64,000 bases of DNA from NCBI RefSeq assembly GCF_963678635.1, contig NC_087067.1:22019547-22083546 (forward strand), given 5' to 3'. The notes under the pieces were generated by a model. The model had not been told where the DNA came from. It did no database searches and worked only from the letters and a program-made list of their open reading frames with translations. Positions 35,198 to 44,858 of the stretch are shown here, piece after piece; the stretch's first letter is position 1; the number at the start of each line of letters is the position of its first letter. This stretch comes from Symsagittifera roscoffensis (Eukaryota > Xenacoelomorpha > Acoela > Convolutidae). The position numbers and the translations under genes were made by a program.

Positions 35198-36429
35198 GCC
35201 GACAACTTGGATCCCTACACCGCTCAAATTCCCATCCAACCAACCTCAACACTCCAATCACAATAATCCCACTTTTTGCTTTCCCGCCACCCGATTTTCC
35301 AACTATTAATATAACATCAAGCATTAATTCGGATACTAATTCAGATACTTCAGTTTTATCCTCCATTTCACAACTTAATAACCCTAATATAGAAACCCCT
35401 GACGAATTTGCAGACTCCGAACCATCTCCGTCCAATAATTTTCAAACCAACTCATCAGTTTTTTCAAAACCCCCTTTTCAACCGATCCCACTAAATAATC
35501 CACTCCCATCCGTTTCTACTCCTTCTTATGCTTCACAAGTAACCATAATCTATTCTCCATTTCATTCCGACCGATCATCTAATTCTCCAGATACTCCCCA
35601 AATCTCCCAGGAACTCGATAATTTTATCACCCTACAACAACAACTAATACACCCTAACACCCTCACTATAAATCAAATTTCATCCACAATAGAATCCTCA
35701 AACCCACCTACTCCTACACCCTCCTCAGCTTACACTGCATCATTAGCACAATCATCCACATCCACCGAATCATCAAATAGCACTCACCGAGCTTATCGCA
35801 CTTTTAAAAGAAAATTCCCGAACCATCCATTCCCGACCAAACCAGGAACAGCCTGCGAATATATAAATCATCCACACCACACCAACACGAAAGATTTTCT
35901 AGCAATCACCTTACCTTCATTCCCACAATATACTTTAAACACACCTAACGACACTAACGACACACCTAGTTTTGTAGATGAACATGTTTTAATGCCAACA
36001 CTTCATTGGACAGCTTATTACCATTTTACTAATCCCCTTTGCCTGCCACTATCTAATACTCATAACGATATAGAAAAGAATAAAGATATGCTATATAGAC
36101 TCACCGCAACACTAACATCTAGACAATTTACTTATATAGGATATAAAAAATCACTCAAAACATTCCCTGCATCCCGAGCTAATGAATTTTTAATAGAATA
36201 TTACGACCATAACATCATCCGAACTAATAAAGACCAATTTTTAGATGACGACCGCTTCGCTAACCCACAACTAACAGAAAAATTCTTCATCAAAACATCA
36301 TATGTATTCACACTTAATATTTTTGATAGAAAATATGATCACATCATTTTTGAAGCACTAACTGATATGCAAGCTTACGAAAGTTTTAAAGAAAAAATTC
36401 AACCTAACCTTTTCAACAAATATTTTTAA
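35194..36429 (+). CDS. Accessory ORF, 411 residues, function unknown
   Basis: Intact from ATG 35194 to TAA 36427. The first 200 residues are Ser/Pro/Thr/Asn-rich and probably disordered. The second half has folded composition, from about TFKRKFPNHPFPTKPG onward through LMPTLHWTAYYHF and FIKTSYVFTLNIFDRKYDH. I recognise no family. Location downstream of the envelope-like gene parallels accessory genes of complex retroviruses, but function is unknown. The same frame continues past the TAA into the next ORF. Confidence 0.6.
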   Translation: MSRQLGSLHRSNSHPTNLNTPITIIPLFAFPPPDFPTINITSSINSDTNSDTSVLSSISQLNNPNIETPDEFADSEPSPSNNFQTNSSVFSKPPFQPIPLNNPLPSVSTPSYASQVTIIYSPFHSDRSSNSPDTPQISQELDNFITLQQQLIHPNTLTINQISSTIESSNPPTPTPSSAYTASLAQSSTSTESSNSTHRAYRTFKRKFPNHPFPTKPGTACEYINHPHHTNTKDFLAITLPSFPQYTLNTPNDTNDTPSFVDEHVLMPTLHWTAYYHFTNPLCLPLSNTHNDIEKNKDMLYRLTATLTSRQFTYIGYKKSLKTFPASRANEFLIEYYDHNIIRTNKDQFLDDDRFANPQLTEKFFIKTSYVFTLNIFDRKYDHIIFEALTDMQAYESFKEKIQPNLFNKYF

Positions 36430-37020
36430 CTAACCTTTCACTTCCTTGCACCACATGAACGCGATTTGCACTGTTCACACGACATTATGTTACGCACTAA
36501 ACAGACTGACACATATATATACTATCGCTTCATACAAAATAATTTTGATCTACATACTCCATCAAGACAACCACACCATCGTTTTCAGTTTCTTAACTCG
36601 AAGTACACTTCACCATTTTTTCTTAATTTCACATATTGCATCAAAGATACTAACCTCTACGGCATCCTCCGCAATTATGACCCAGTAACACAAATGTATA
36701 TATTTTGTCCCATCACGAAGACCTTTAATGCCGAAGAATCCAGACCCTTCCTTATCCCACATGACTTTATCCAACCTATAGAAATCCCTATATTAGAATT
36801 TATTCACAATACTAAATATAATCACAAAATATATAACCTCATTCAAAACACACCTAATGAGTTTGCAGTAGGCACCGAAGAACTAAAAACCATTAAAGCA
36901 CTTCAATTGCTTTTGCCACTGCTCCAAACTAAAAACATCATTCGCATACTAGCAAAATTACTAACAAATTCAGACATATTACGCGACATCTTTCCCCACG
37001 GCTTTTTCCCAGACGATTAA
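36430..37020 (+). CDS. Accessory ORF, 178-196 residues, possible readthrough extension
   Basis: Same frame as the 411-residue ORF, separated from it only by TAA 36427-36429 (followed by CTA). The first ATG is at 36487, but folded-looking sequence starts before it, and the stretch between the stop and that ATG is open. The protein is mostly hydrophobic/charged with helical segments (KTIKALQLLLPLLQ, NIIRILAKLL) and ends in PHGFFPDD. Stop TAA 37018-37020 lies three bases before a strong splice donor. It may be a separate protein or the C-terminal half of a 607-residue product. No homology recognised. Confidence 0.55.
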   Translation, partial: LTFHFLAPHERDLHCSHDIMLRTKQTDTYIYYRFIQNNFDLHTPSRQPHHRFQFLNSKYTSPFFLNFTYCIKDTNLYGILRNYDPVTQMYIFCPITKTFNAEESRPFLIPHDFIQPIEIPILEFIHNTKYNHKIYNLIQNTPNEFAVGTEELKTIKALQLLLPLLQTKNIIRILAKLLTNSDILRDIFPHGFFPDD

Positions 37021-37023
37021 CAG

Positions 37024-37100
37024 GTAAGTATATTTTAAAAATATTCTTAACTAATAAATTTAAATTAATACTAACAATTCTTCACTCATGTTTCTTTTAG
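37024..37100 (+). other. 77-bp GT-AG intron in the retroelement 3' region
   Basis: Donor CAG|GTAAGTAT at 37024, a branch-point-like CTTAACT near 37048, a pyrimidine run and acceptor TTTCTTTTAG|A at 37100. All signals are strong and correctly spaced for a short invertebrate intron. The preceding ORF stops three nucleotides before the donor, so the intron sits in the 3' UTR. Confidence 0.7.
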
Positions 37101-38626
37101 ATTTTTAGTCTTCATACCACGATCATCTGCAAAAAACAGAAAAGAAAAATAAAAAATAAACTTGTTAAAATTATTCTAAACTTCATTAATATTTTCCACA
37201 AGATAATCTGATAAAATTCATACCAAATGTAGTAAATTAATCTATAAATTTTTTCCCCATAAAGCAGTAAATTTAATAATGATGAAAATTTATAACTTTA
37301 AATTTCCCCCAAAACTAGCAATAAAATTGAAATTTCATGTAATAAATTGATAAAATGAAAATGCAGTACTAACCTTTTCAAATTTTTCATTCACTCGCAC
37401 AGGAATTCTATCCAAACTCGCACAGCTCGCCCACGAAGAATTGTTTAAATAATGATTTTCAGTTTCAAGTTTTCACACTCAACAACTCTAACACAAGATA
37501 ACAAGTTTCAAACTTTCCTTTAACCCGGTTGTAAAGGAATTATCTACTAAACCAAACTAACCAACGCAGCTTACTAAACACCACAAATCATAAAATAACA
37601 GCATGACTAAGAAAAAAAAACCAACGGTACCCAAACCGGATTAACCCAGTTTAAAACTGATTAATTTATTCTTTTGAAGACTATTATAAAGTCTAAGAAA
37701 GAAATAATAAAACACAAAAAAGTCGAAAGACAAACCCATAACAAAAACAATTTGATTTTTGAAAAAAGGACACAACCAAAGAAACATAAGAAAGACCAAC
37801 ATAAACCCAATATAAAACGTTATCACATAACAGGACCTCTCAAAGAAACCGCACGAAATCATACTCCCACTCCTGGCCTAACACACCAGAGAGGACGTCC
37901 TGAGCATGCTCTATAGCCGGCTAACCCACCGCGCTACATCCACGCTTTGTGACCACACTTCTATTTTTAATAAGAGGTACTCAAGGGTGAGTAACTCTTC
38001 AAAATAACCGAACTAAAACAAAATGCTTTTGTGAAAACAACTAACTAAATTCATAATTAAAAAACCTAACTAATAAAAATTTTATAAAATGTAAATCATA
38101 CCTTGCAGTATATAGATCAACACACAACAATAAAGACGAACATCCAAAGACAAAATGACCCCACTACACTCGAACAAGAATGGCTAATCACAACCGATAT
38201 GCCGTCCACAATCACAACTCAAAGGATTTAGAGTACGACTTGACTTCGCAGAAAAGGACTTCATTGAACTAGACCAATGACCACCTCGATGTTCAAGTAT
38301 ACGTACAGATCCGAGTTACAAGGCATCCCTTCCAAGCACAATCTCCACGCCATTCCCAGACGAGGTTGAACACAAAACAAGTTCTCTACATAATACAGAA
38401 AAACCCGTCATAGCAAACCATTTTGAAATCAGAATGATTTCGTTGGGAAACACAGTCGTTGTCACAAGAAGACACAACGATTGATGCCCCTAACTCCAGC
38501 GTCCTGGAACTTCTCTAACAAGAGGAATCGGACAAGAATACGATGTTCGCCAAATACCAACGTTCATCATCCATCCTTTGAATTGCAGAAAGATAATTCT
38601 AAAAAACTCTGTAAAACCCGGATGGG
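37101..38626 (+). other. 3' noncoding region of the retroelement
   Basis: 1.5 kb with no convincing gene. The basic reading frame at 37674-37916 lacks an ATG start. On the minus strand at 37936-37919 TAGCGCGGTGGGTTAGCC resembles a tRNA A box, so a tRNA-derived fragment could be embedded here. Immediately before the LTR, GGATGGG is the only short purine run that could prime plus-strand synthesis, and it is a weak one. Confidence 0.45.
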
Positions 38627-39036
38627 TGGAACCTGATCTAAACTATATTTTATGATTGGATAAATTAGATATTTTACCACTGTAAAGTATTTAATATTAA
38701 CTAATCATGATCCATCTAACTAACAACCCACTTATTTGTAAGTGCTGAAATTACTTGTAATTTCAGCACCAGAGAGATTTGATTTTAACTTAGAAATTAG
38801 TTGTCTCTCCAAGAGAACTTCAGCAGCCGCAACAAACCAGTATACCCTAGATCTATTGAGCCTAGCAGAGACTAGTTAATCACCCTGAGACTAGAAAGTA
38901 TAAGAGTAAGATTAGGATCGGTATTAGACTAAGAAGTTGCACGAATCTATCCGGCCGAAAATAAGATAGCGTGACGAGCAGACGGTGTACCCTATCCGAA
39001 ATTACTCTATGAGTTAACCACCTCTGTCCTAACTCA
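38627..39036 (+). repeat. 3' LTR
   Basis: 410 bp, TGGAACC to CTAACTCA, identical to the 5' LTR except four substitutions; the hairpin is at 38742-38769. It should supply the polyadenylation signal. Confidence 0.95.
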
Positions 39037-39514
39037 ATCAGCTCAGTCATAATCATCTGAAAAGATTAGTCATTCTGTTAAGTTGTAAAAGAAGTTGGGT
39101 CTCTTTCTGACACACTTTTGACGCTTAAAACAAGGGGGATACAGTAAATTAAATGAACTAAAATACTTTTAAAATGTGTTGTAATTTTACGAAACTTAAA
39201 AACAAAATTATTAAGGGTATTTATAACAAACGGGCGCTTAATAAATCTAATTTAGCGCCTCTCTGTCATATCGAAAAAAAATCCAAGAATTTTTGATTTT
39301 GCTTTTCTTGATTGTTTACTTTTATACGGCTATTTTTTAATTCATTGTATAAGGCTTTCATATGTGGCTTTACGGAGAGTTAAGACTTAGATTGCAAATA
39401 AATTCTTCATCTACTGGAGGAAACTTAAAAACTTTCAAGTACCATCGTTGAAGGGACTTATGTTCCTTCAGTTTTCCAGGCACTGTGACTCCCTTTTTGA
39501 AAAGTTAGAACTGA
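39037..39514. other. Intergenic DNA, nothing recognised
   Basis: AT-rich right flank of the retroelement with no ORF or repeat boundary identified. Confidence 0.5.
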
Positions 39515-41285
39515 ACATTACGAGGTCAAACTGTGCACAGGATAGGTGCACAGTTTATTGTCTGCAAGTTCCTGGATTCCAGAGACAAGTCTTTAAAAAT
39601 CTACTTCCATTTCCAAAATTTCCCTGGATTTCGCGCACAAATGCCTATAACGTAAAATTTGTCGGCACATTAGTTTTGTCGCGGATTCCGAAACGAGTTA
39701 ATCTAACTAGTTGTCACGGAGCTCACAAATGTAAGCGGATTCAGCAAAATCTGAGTGGATTCAGCAAATTTAAGTGGATTCCACAATTATGAGTGGATCG
39801 GAGTTTGGTTTGTTATACTGAACTGATTCCTAGTTAACAATTAAGAGCTATAGCTGGAAGTAATATTTAGCAAATGCGGAGTTTAAAAGCAAGGATTTAG
39901 TATTGTTAGTTGAATCCAATAACAAATCCTGAATCATTGTTCAGCTAAAATTGTGAATGTTACATTTTGGTGTTTGGAAAAAATTTATTAGTAACTCAGC
40001 ATTATAACTCATGGAAAAGTTACCTCAATTTGTTTTATTCTTCAGTATTTGAGATCTGAAAGTTTTCATTCTTTCAAAATCTGAGATTGGAAAGTTGTTC
40101 AGTTTCTCAATTATTGAGATCTTAAAGGTATTCACTTAGGATAGTATTTTTTTCAAAAATTCCTAACATTGCAAAACAAGTACCACCGAAAATCAAATAT
40201 TACCACCAAAACAAGTACCACCAAACTTTTTGCTAAAGATATTGATCTCTTCAAGATGAAATAAAAAAGTATAAAAACCTTAAATACGAATTCGAAAATT
40301 AGCTGATTGAAAAAATCAGCCCAAGCTAAAATAGTCCGTTTCTTTCTTCGAGTAAAAACAATTTAATACAAAAAAGCCTCTGTATTCAAACCACAAAACG
40401 CATAGGAGACGGAGCTCCACTAGGAACCAAAAAACTTTCATCTTAATTCGTTTGTACGGCGCTGATATAATTCAATCGGACACAGCGAACAACATTGGAA
40501 ACTTTAAACGCGGTTTGCGGTTTTTCTAAACTGGGTCAAAAATTTATACAAAAAGTATTAAAAAAATTGTGAATAATTTAACCAAAAAAACATGGTGCAA
40601 CTTTTTTTTGAAATTCTTAACTAAAATTTTATCCGGAAAAAGAGTCATTTTAACTTTTTCACTAATCAAGAACTAGGTTGAAACTATCAAGCTCATTGAT
40701 GAGAAACTTATATCACGGCCTAACAAATTTCTGGAATGATAAATAGATTATGTTTTCAGTTGAAGTCCAAAAAAGCTCATTTTTGCATTATAAAAAAGAG
40801 CAAAGCCTTTCCTTAAAAGCAAACTTCAAAGCTTCACGGAATTTATAGAATTAAATCAATTTAACATCCCCCCCCCAAATAGACCAAGTTAAGATCCTGC
40901 ATCCCAGCGCTTAATTTAAATCAAATTTGCTAAGTGCTGCATGTAAAAAGCTCGATTCTGATTGGCTGAAAAATCCCAACTTAGAACCAAGTTAACAACT
41001 TCCCCCCTCCCCCAAACGGCTTTGGGAGAGGAAGTTAATTTGGTTCATAGAATTTTGTTATTTTGTATAAGGAGCTTCTTTTTTATATAAGTTTTGCATC
41101 AATTAATTAAGTAGTTTCAGCGTAATTCTTAGATAATTTTACAATTTTGAGGTAAGGTTTTTGTTGAGAATTTCGAAAAAAAAAACATTATAATTCTGTT
41201 AAAAATCCAGTTTGAGAAAAACGCGTTTGAAATTTCAAAATTGTTCGTTTTGTACCGATAATTCAAATCAAAACTGTATTACGCC
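39515..41285. mobile_element. Fold-back element, copy 2 (diverged)
   Basis: The left end (TTACGAGGTCAAACTGTGC) and the GCGGATTC-type short repeats at 39660-39800 match copy 1. 40480-40740 corresponds to its left arm and 41190-41280 to its right arm (GAGAAAAACGCGTTT, then CCGATAATTCAAATC). It is more diverged than the copy at 2391-4088. The start of the ORF at 41212-41595 is simply the arm. Confidence 0.7.
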
Positions 41286-41599
41286 ATTTGCATTATCCAT
41301 GTACGGTTTTCAGTGGCTGTGTGCACGAAAATTAGACGAACTGGAAAACGCAACTGACATGGGTAACTTAGATAACAGAATTGAACAAACGAGAAAAAAT
41401 TATATTAAAGACAAACTTCAGAGAAAAACACGTCGTAATTGTTTCAGCCAAAACATAATTCAATACTTAATTACTCAAAATTTTCCAGTTCCTGAGATGA
41501 GGCAAAGCATATCTGAAAATTTCAGAAATTTAAGATTTGCAAACTATAGGTTCCGCTATATAACCGCGCTGGTTTACTTCTACAGCCTGGAATAAGTGC

Positions 41600-42102
41600 A
41601 TTTGTGGGTCAACTTATTTCCATTAAAATACCCTCAAAAAATCATATCTTCCAAGAAATCTTAAAATCTGACAAACAAGCTGATACAAGTCATTTAAGAA
41701 TGTAAACTCAAAATATGTAATATATATTAACATTTTGCCCTGTCACTTAATAAGAGTCTTAGACGGCCAAAGAAGTTTTTTTTCATGCCTTAGTAAAAAG
41801 TTTTCTCTCTCTGTTCTCAAACAACTGGGTCTCACTTTTAACACTATTAAGAATAAACAAAAAAATGAGTAATATCAATTATACAGTTGGTTTTTTAATT
41901 TAGGCTTTAACTAAAAAATACAAAATTATGACACGTGTTTCAGATTCGAAGAGAATTTCGCAATTTGGACAAACCTCTAATTGCTTTTCTAGATGATCAT
42001 GATTTTCTTGGATTGTTTCCATTAAGTTTGTTGTTGGCTTATCAAAAGCGAAAGATCTTCGAAACTTATTTTGAAAATCAGCTTCAAAAGTTCAAAACTG
42101 GA
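41600..42102. other. Spacer downstream of the transporter gene
   Basis: No RNA gene or bounded repeat. A plus-strand open frame (41935-42171) runs into the antisense of the transporter gene and is not supported as a gene. Confidence 0.4.
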
Positions 42103-43050
42103 TCATCTGGTGTTGCTCATGGTTCTCATTTGCAATATCAGAGCGACAATCACAAAAGCCGACCCGGTTAACATTGTCCACGTGACTTCAGTGGGTAGAA
42201 ACAGCACCTCCAGAATATAGCACAGAAGTATGGTCCAGAATCGGGATATATAAACTATGGAGGGCATAGTCATCCCGACTGTGAACAAAGTTAGCATGGC
42301 ACTCATTGCCCAAAGCAAAGCCGAAACTAGCGCGACAAATCGCAACGACTCTTCGCAGTGCGACACGACAAAATCCGAGTTGAGGTAGAATAAAATCGAT
42401 GATGAAGCTGCAGTCCCGAGAGCTGCCGAGAAGAAATGCCAGAATATCGAAACTTCCGAGCACTTTTTAACCGTGGCGTAGTAAAGAAAACTGCTGCTTC
42501 CAGTGACTAAAGTCATGAAAATACCCCAAATTCTGTTTCCCGAGGCTGAAGAATTTCCGAATAAAAAGTCAGGACGAGCGATGAAAGCAATCCCGATAAT
42601 TCCAACAGAACCGGAAATAACTGTACATAGTTTCGGCTTTTTCTGGAATATCAACAATTCTGCGCAAACTGAGCCCAGCAAACTAATAAAGGTTGATATC
42701 AGAAGAACATCGCCCGAGTGAATATTATTAAGTGCTTCATAATATGTAATTGTATTCACGCCTCGAACTACAAGGCCGTTTAAAACTGGGTATATTTTGG
42801 AGATTATTTTGTATCTGGTGGTAGAAATTTTGGTCTGAGAGTTTTTGATGATGGGTTTGTCGGCGCTTGGATAAAGGGTGAACAACGCCAGGGTTAAAGG
42901 TAGCAATTGAACGAGGGCAAAATTAACTTCAAACCCTCCCAATCCACTCACTCGTTTCAAAAAGGCACTCAGAGAAATCCCCGTAGCCGATGTGAAAAGA
43001 AGCAGAATGTTGAGGCAGTTTTGGTGCCGCAAGTTGCAGTTTGAAATCAT
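42103..43050 (-). CDS. Drug/metabolite-transporter (EamA/SLC35-type) membrane protein
   Basis: ATG at 43050, TGA at 42105-42103, 315 residues, no intron needed. Hydrophobic throughout, with nine to ten predicted membrane helices, the length and layout of DMT-superfamily transporters. RGVNTITYYEALNNIHSGDVLLISTF and then GSVGIIGIAFIARPDFLFG match the first EamA repeat, whose ARPDFLFG-like end is characteristic of SLC35G-type proteins; the second repeat follows from GIFMTLVTGSSS. Members move nucleotide sugars, acyl groups or other small metabolites across internal or plasma membranes; the substrate cannot be read from the sequence. Intronless structure may mean a retrocopy. It is the best-supported ordinary host gene in the window. 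Confidence 0.85.
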   Translation of the reverse strand: MISNCNLRHQNCLNILLLFTSATGISLSAFLKRVSGLGGFEVNFALVQLLPLTLALFTLYPSADKPIIKNSQTKISTTRYKIISKIYPVLNGLVVRGVNTITYYEALNNIHSGDVLLISTFISLLGSVCAELLIFQKKPKLCTVISGSVGIIGIAFIARPDFLFGNSSASGNRIWGIFMTLVTGSSSFLYYATVKKCSEVSIFWHFFSAALGTAASSSILFYLNSDFVVSHCEESLRFVALVSALLWAMSAMLTLFTVGMTMPSIVYISRFWTILLCYILEVLFLPTEVTWTMLTGSAFVIVALILQMRTMSNTR

Positions 43051-43636
43051 TTTTGGACAGGCAAATGTTCGACAAAGCTTGTAGCTTCAAGAGATGACAA
43101 AAGATGATTGTAGGTTTTCAAGAAGATCTTTTCGGATCACACTTGGTTAATTCTGGCCTGTTGCTTGTTGGATGTAGTGCAAAACTTCTGGAAAGTTTGT
43201 ATAGATGTCGTCTTGGTGTACTGGATTCAACTGAAATTGATTTAAAAAATTAGCATATAGAAAAACAATTCACTGCTTGGTGTTTCTTAGTTTACTTCAA
43301 AATGAAACATTAAACAGCCTGAATCAACTTAACTTAGACGGCGGTTTTTTTCGCCTACATATGGCGTATATCAAACAGTATTCGACGCGCTATATTGAAC
43401 AACTTCAACCTAAAGTACTTTCTAGTGTTTTGGTAAGCACTCATATAACCTTTGGTAAGCACTCAAATTGGTTTCGATAATGACAAAGAAACTCAACTTT
43501 TATATGAAAAAAACTGACTGACTTTTCTTTTGAAAAGCTAGCAATTACAAAAAAATAGGATTGATTCGCTAGCAGGTTTCAAAGAATTGCTAAGATGCAA
43601 GACTTTCGTTATTTTCTTCATGTATATACATATTGC
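43051..43636. other. Upstream region of the transporter gene
   Basis: No second gene is recognised. The promoter and any 5' untranslated exon of the transporter should lie here on the minus strand, but I see no definite motif. Confidence 0.4.
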
Positions 43637-43942
43637 CAGGGGCGGATCGAGGAGCATTTTGTCGATCTTTTTTTAGGTCGACCAAATTGATTTTCTGAAC
43701 TCTCCCAAGTCACTATAAAGTCCCTAAATTTAACCACTTTTCTGCGCCGCAGGCAAATTCTTGAAAAAAGGTTAAAAAAAAGGCGTTTTGAGGCACTTTT
43801 TTGAAAATTTCGACCAAAAATTTGCGTTTTTTCGGCGCGCGCTCCCCCCTAAAAATTAATATAGATTGGCGCCAAAGGCGCCCTTAGAAAAATTTTGAGG
43901 TCATTCAACCAAAAACGGATATCTCAAAATAGTGCAAAGGGG
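43637..43942 (+). mobile_element. hAT-like MITE, 3'-truncated
   Basis: Starts CAGGGGCGGATCGAGG and contains the usual GGTCGACC, TTCTGCGCCGCAGG and GGCGCCAAAGGCGCC blocks, but breaks off around AAAGGGGG near 43940, so the right terminus is missing. Confidence 0.75.
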
Positions 43943-44561
43943 GTGCTGCGTATTGTTGTGACGGAAAACTTTTTGGAAAAACCCATGTGAAAGCAGAATC
44001 GAAAAAAAAAATTATTTGAAAAATTGAGAAAAAAACGCCCTTGAGAAAAATTGGGAAAAAAAAACGAAAAAAAAAGTTTCTAGTTTTTATCAGTTTGATC
44101 TGAGCCAAAATTGATCAAGAAAAGATGGTGGTCGTTTAAGTAGCTCAGGAGCTAGAAAAAATCATTCAGAAAGATTTTTTCACGTTGAAATTTTGTTGTT
44201 ATCTGAAAAAAAAGCGTAAGAATTTCAAGTCGATGATTTTTTTGTGATAATTTAGTTTGCGTGCAAATTAGTTATTTGCTTAGATTTTTTTTGTGATAGG
44301 TTAAAACTGTCCGAACTGTTTTGGTCATACAGTTTTTCAAACCGACAGCGATCATCCTATGGCGATTCGTATAGTTTTTGAATTCTGAACTTTTTTCAGT
44401 AAATATTGGGTTCTGAAAACTGATAGTTTGGCCAAGTACGAAAAAATAGCCATTAACCATTAACACTCGTGAAAATTTAAGTGTAGTTAGAACCGTTGAA
44501 GTTTTACCCTGATACGAGCAGTCTTACTAAGTATTTAATTGGACAAGTCTTCCTATTTTGA
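43943..44561. other. AT-rich intergenic DNA
   Basis: Homopolymer-A rich. Contains a partial copy (44505-44530) of the double-hairpin repeat seen at 6765 and 54031; nothing else recognised. Confidence 0.5.
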
Positions 44562-44858
44562 AAGTCTTCCTATTTTGTTTGTAGTGGTGAAACTACTTCT
44601 AGTTTCAGCACCAGAACAATTTGAATAAATCTTAGAAGTCAGTTGTTCTCCCTTGGAACAAGTTTCATAAACCTAACTCGCGAATACGAGTATACACTAG
44701 ATCTATTGAGACTAGGAGATATAAGACTAAGATTAAGATTGGTATTAGACCAAGAATTTGCACGAATCTATCCGTCCAAAAATAAGATAGCGTGACGAAC
44801 ATGCGGTGTACCTTATCTGAAATTACTCTATGAGTAAGCTACCTCTGGCTTCAACTCA
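44562..44858 (+). repeat. Diverged solo LTR of the giant retroelement family
   Basis: Matches the last 300 bp or so of the 410-bp LTRs: the hairpin at 44584-44611, TAGATCTATTGAG, CACGAATCTATCCG, AATAAGATAGCGTGACGA and GAAATTACTCTATGAGT, ending AACTCA. By eye identity is around three quarters. The first roughly 110 bp are missing or unrecognisable, and no internal region accompanies it. It shows an older round of activity of this family. Confidence 0.85.

Larger units (their letters stand above)
20127..39036 (+). mobile_element. 18.9-kb Ty3/Gypsy-type LTR retroelement with envelope-like gene
   Basis: Two 410-bp LTRs (20127-20536 and 38627-39036) bound an internal region with Gag, zinc knuckle, DSGA protease, YLDD reverse transcriptase, RNase H and DD35E integrase in Ty3/Gypsy order, then an envelope-like glycoprotein and several extra ORFs. 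Typical Ty3/Gypsy elements are 5-10 kb, so this one is unusually large. The coding strand is A-rich and markedly G-poor. Gag-Pol and one accessory ORF carry stops and frameshifts (listed under the parts), whereas other ORFs are open. LTR identity is about 99 percent. The flanks GTTCA (left) and ATCAG (right) are not a clean duplication; the closest match is TTCA versus ATCA. Confidence 0.95.

Noticed and set aside
41320-42171. Possible plus-strand exons (41320-41595 and 41942-42171), each preceded by a TTTTCAG/GTTTCAG acceptor-like site
   Set aside because: The first begins inside a fold-back arm and the second runs antisense into the transporter gene; no domain or donor site supports them.
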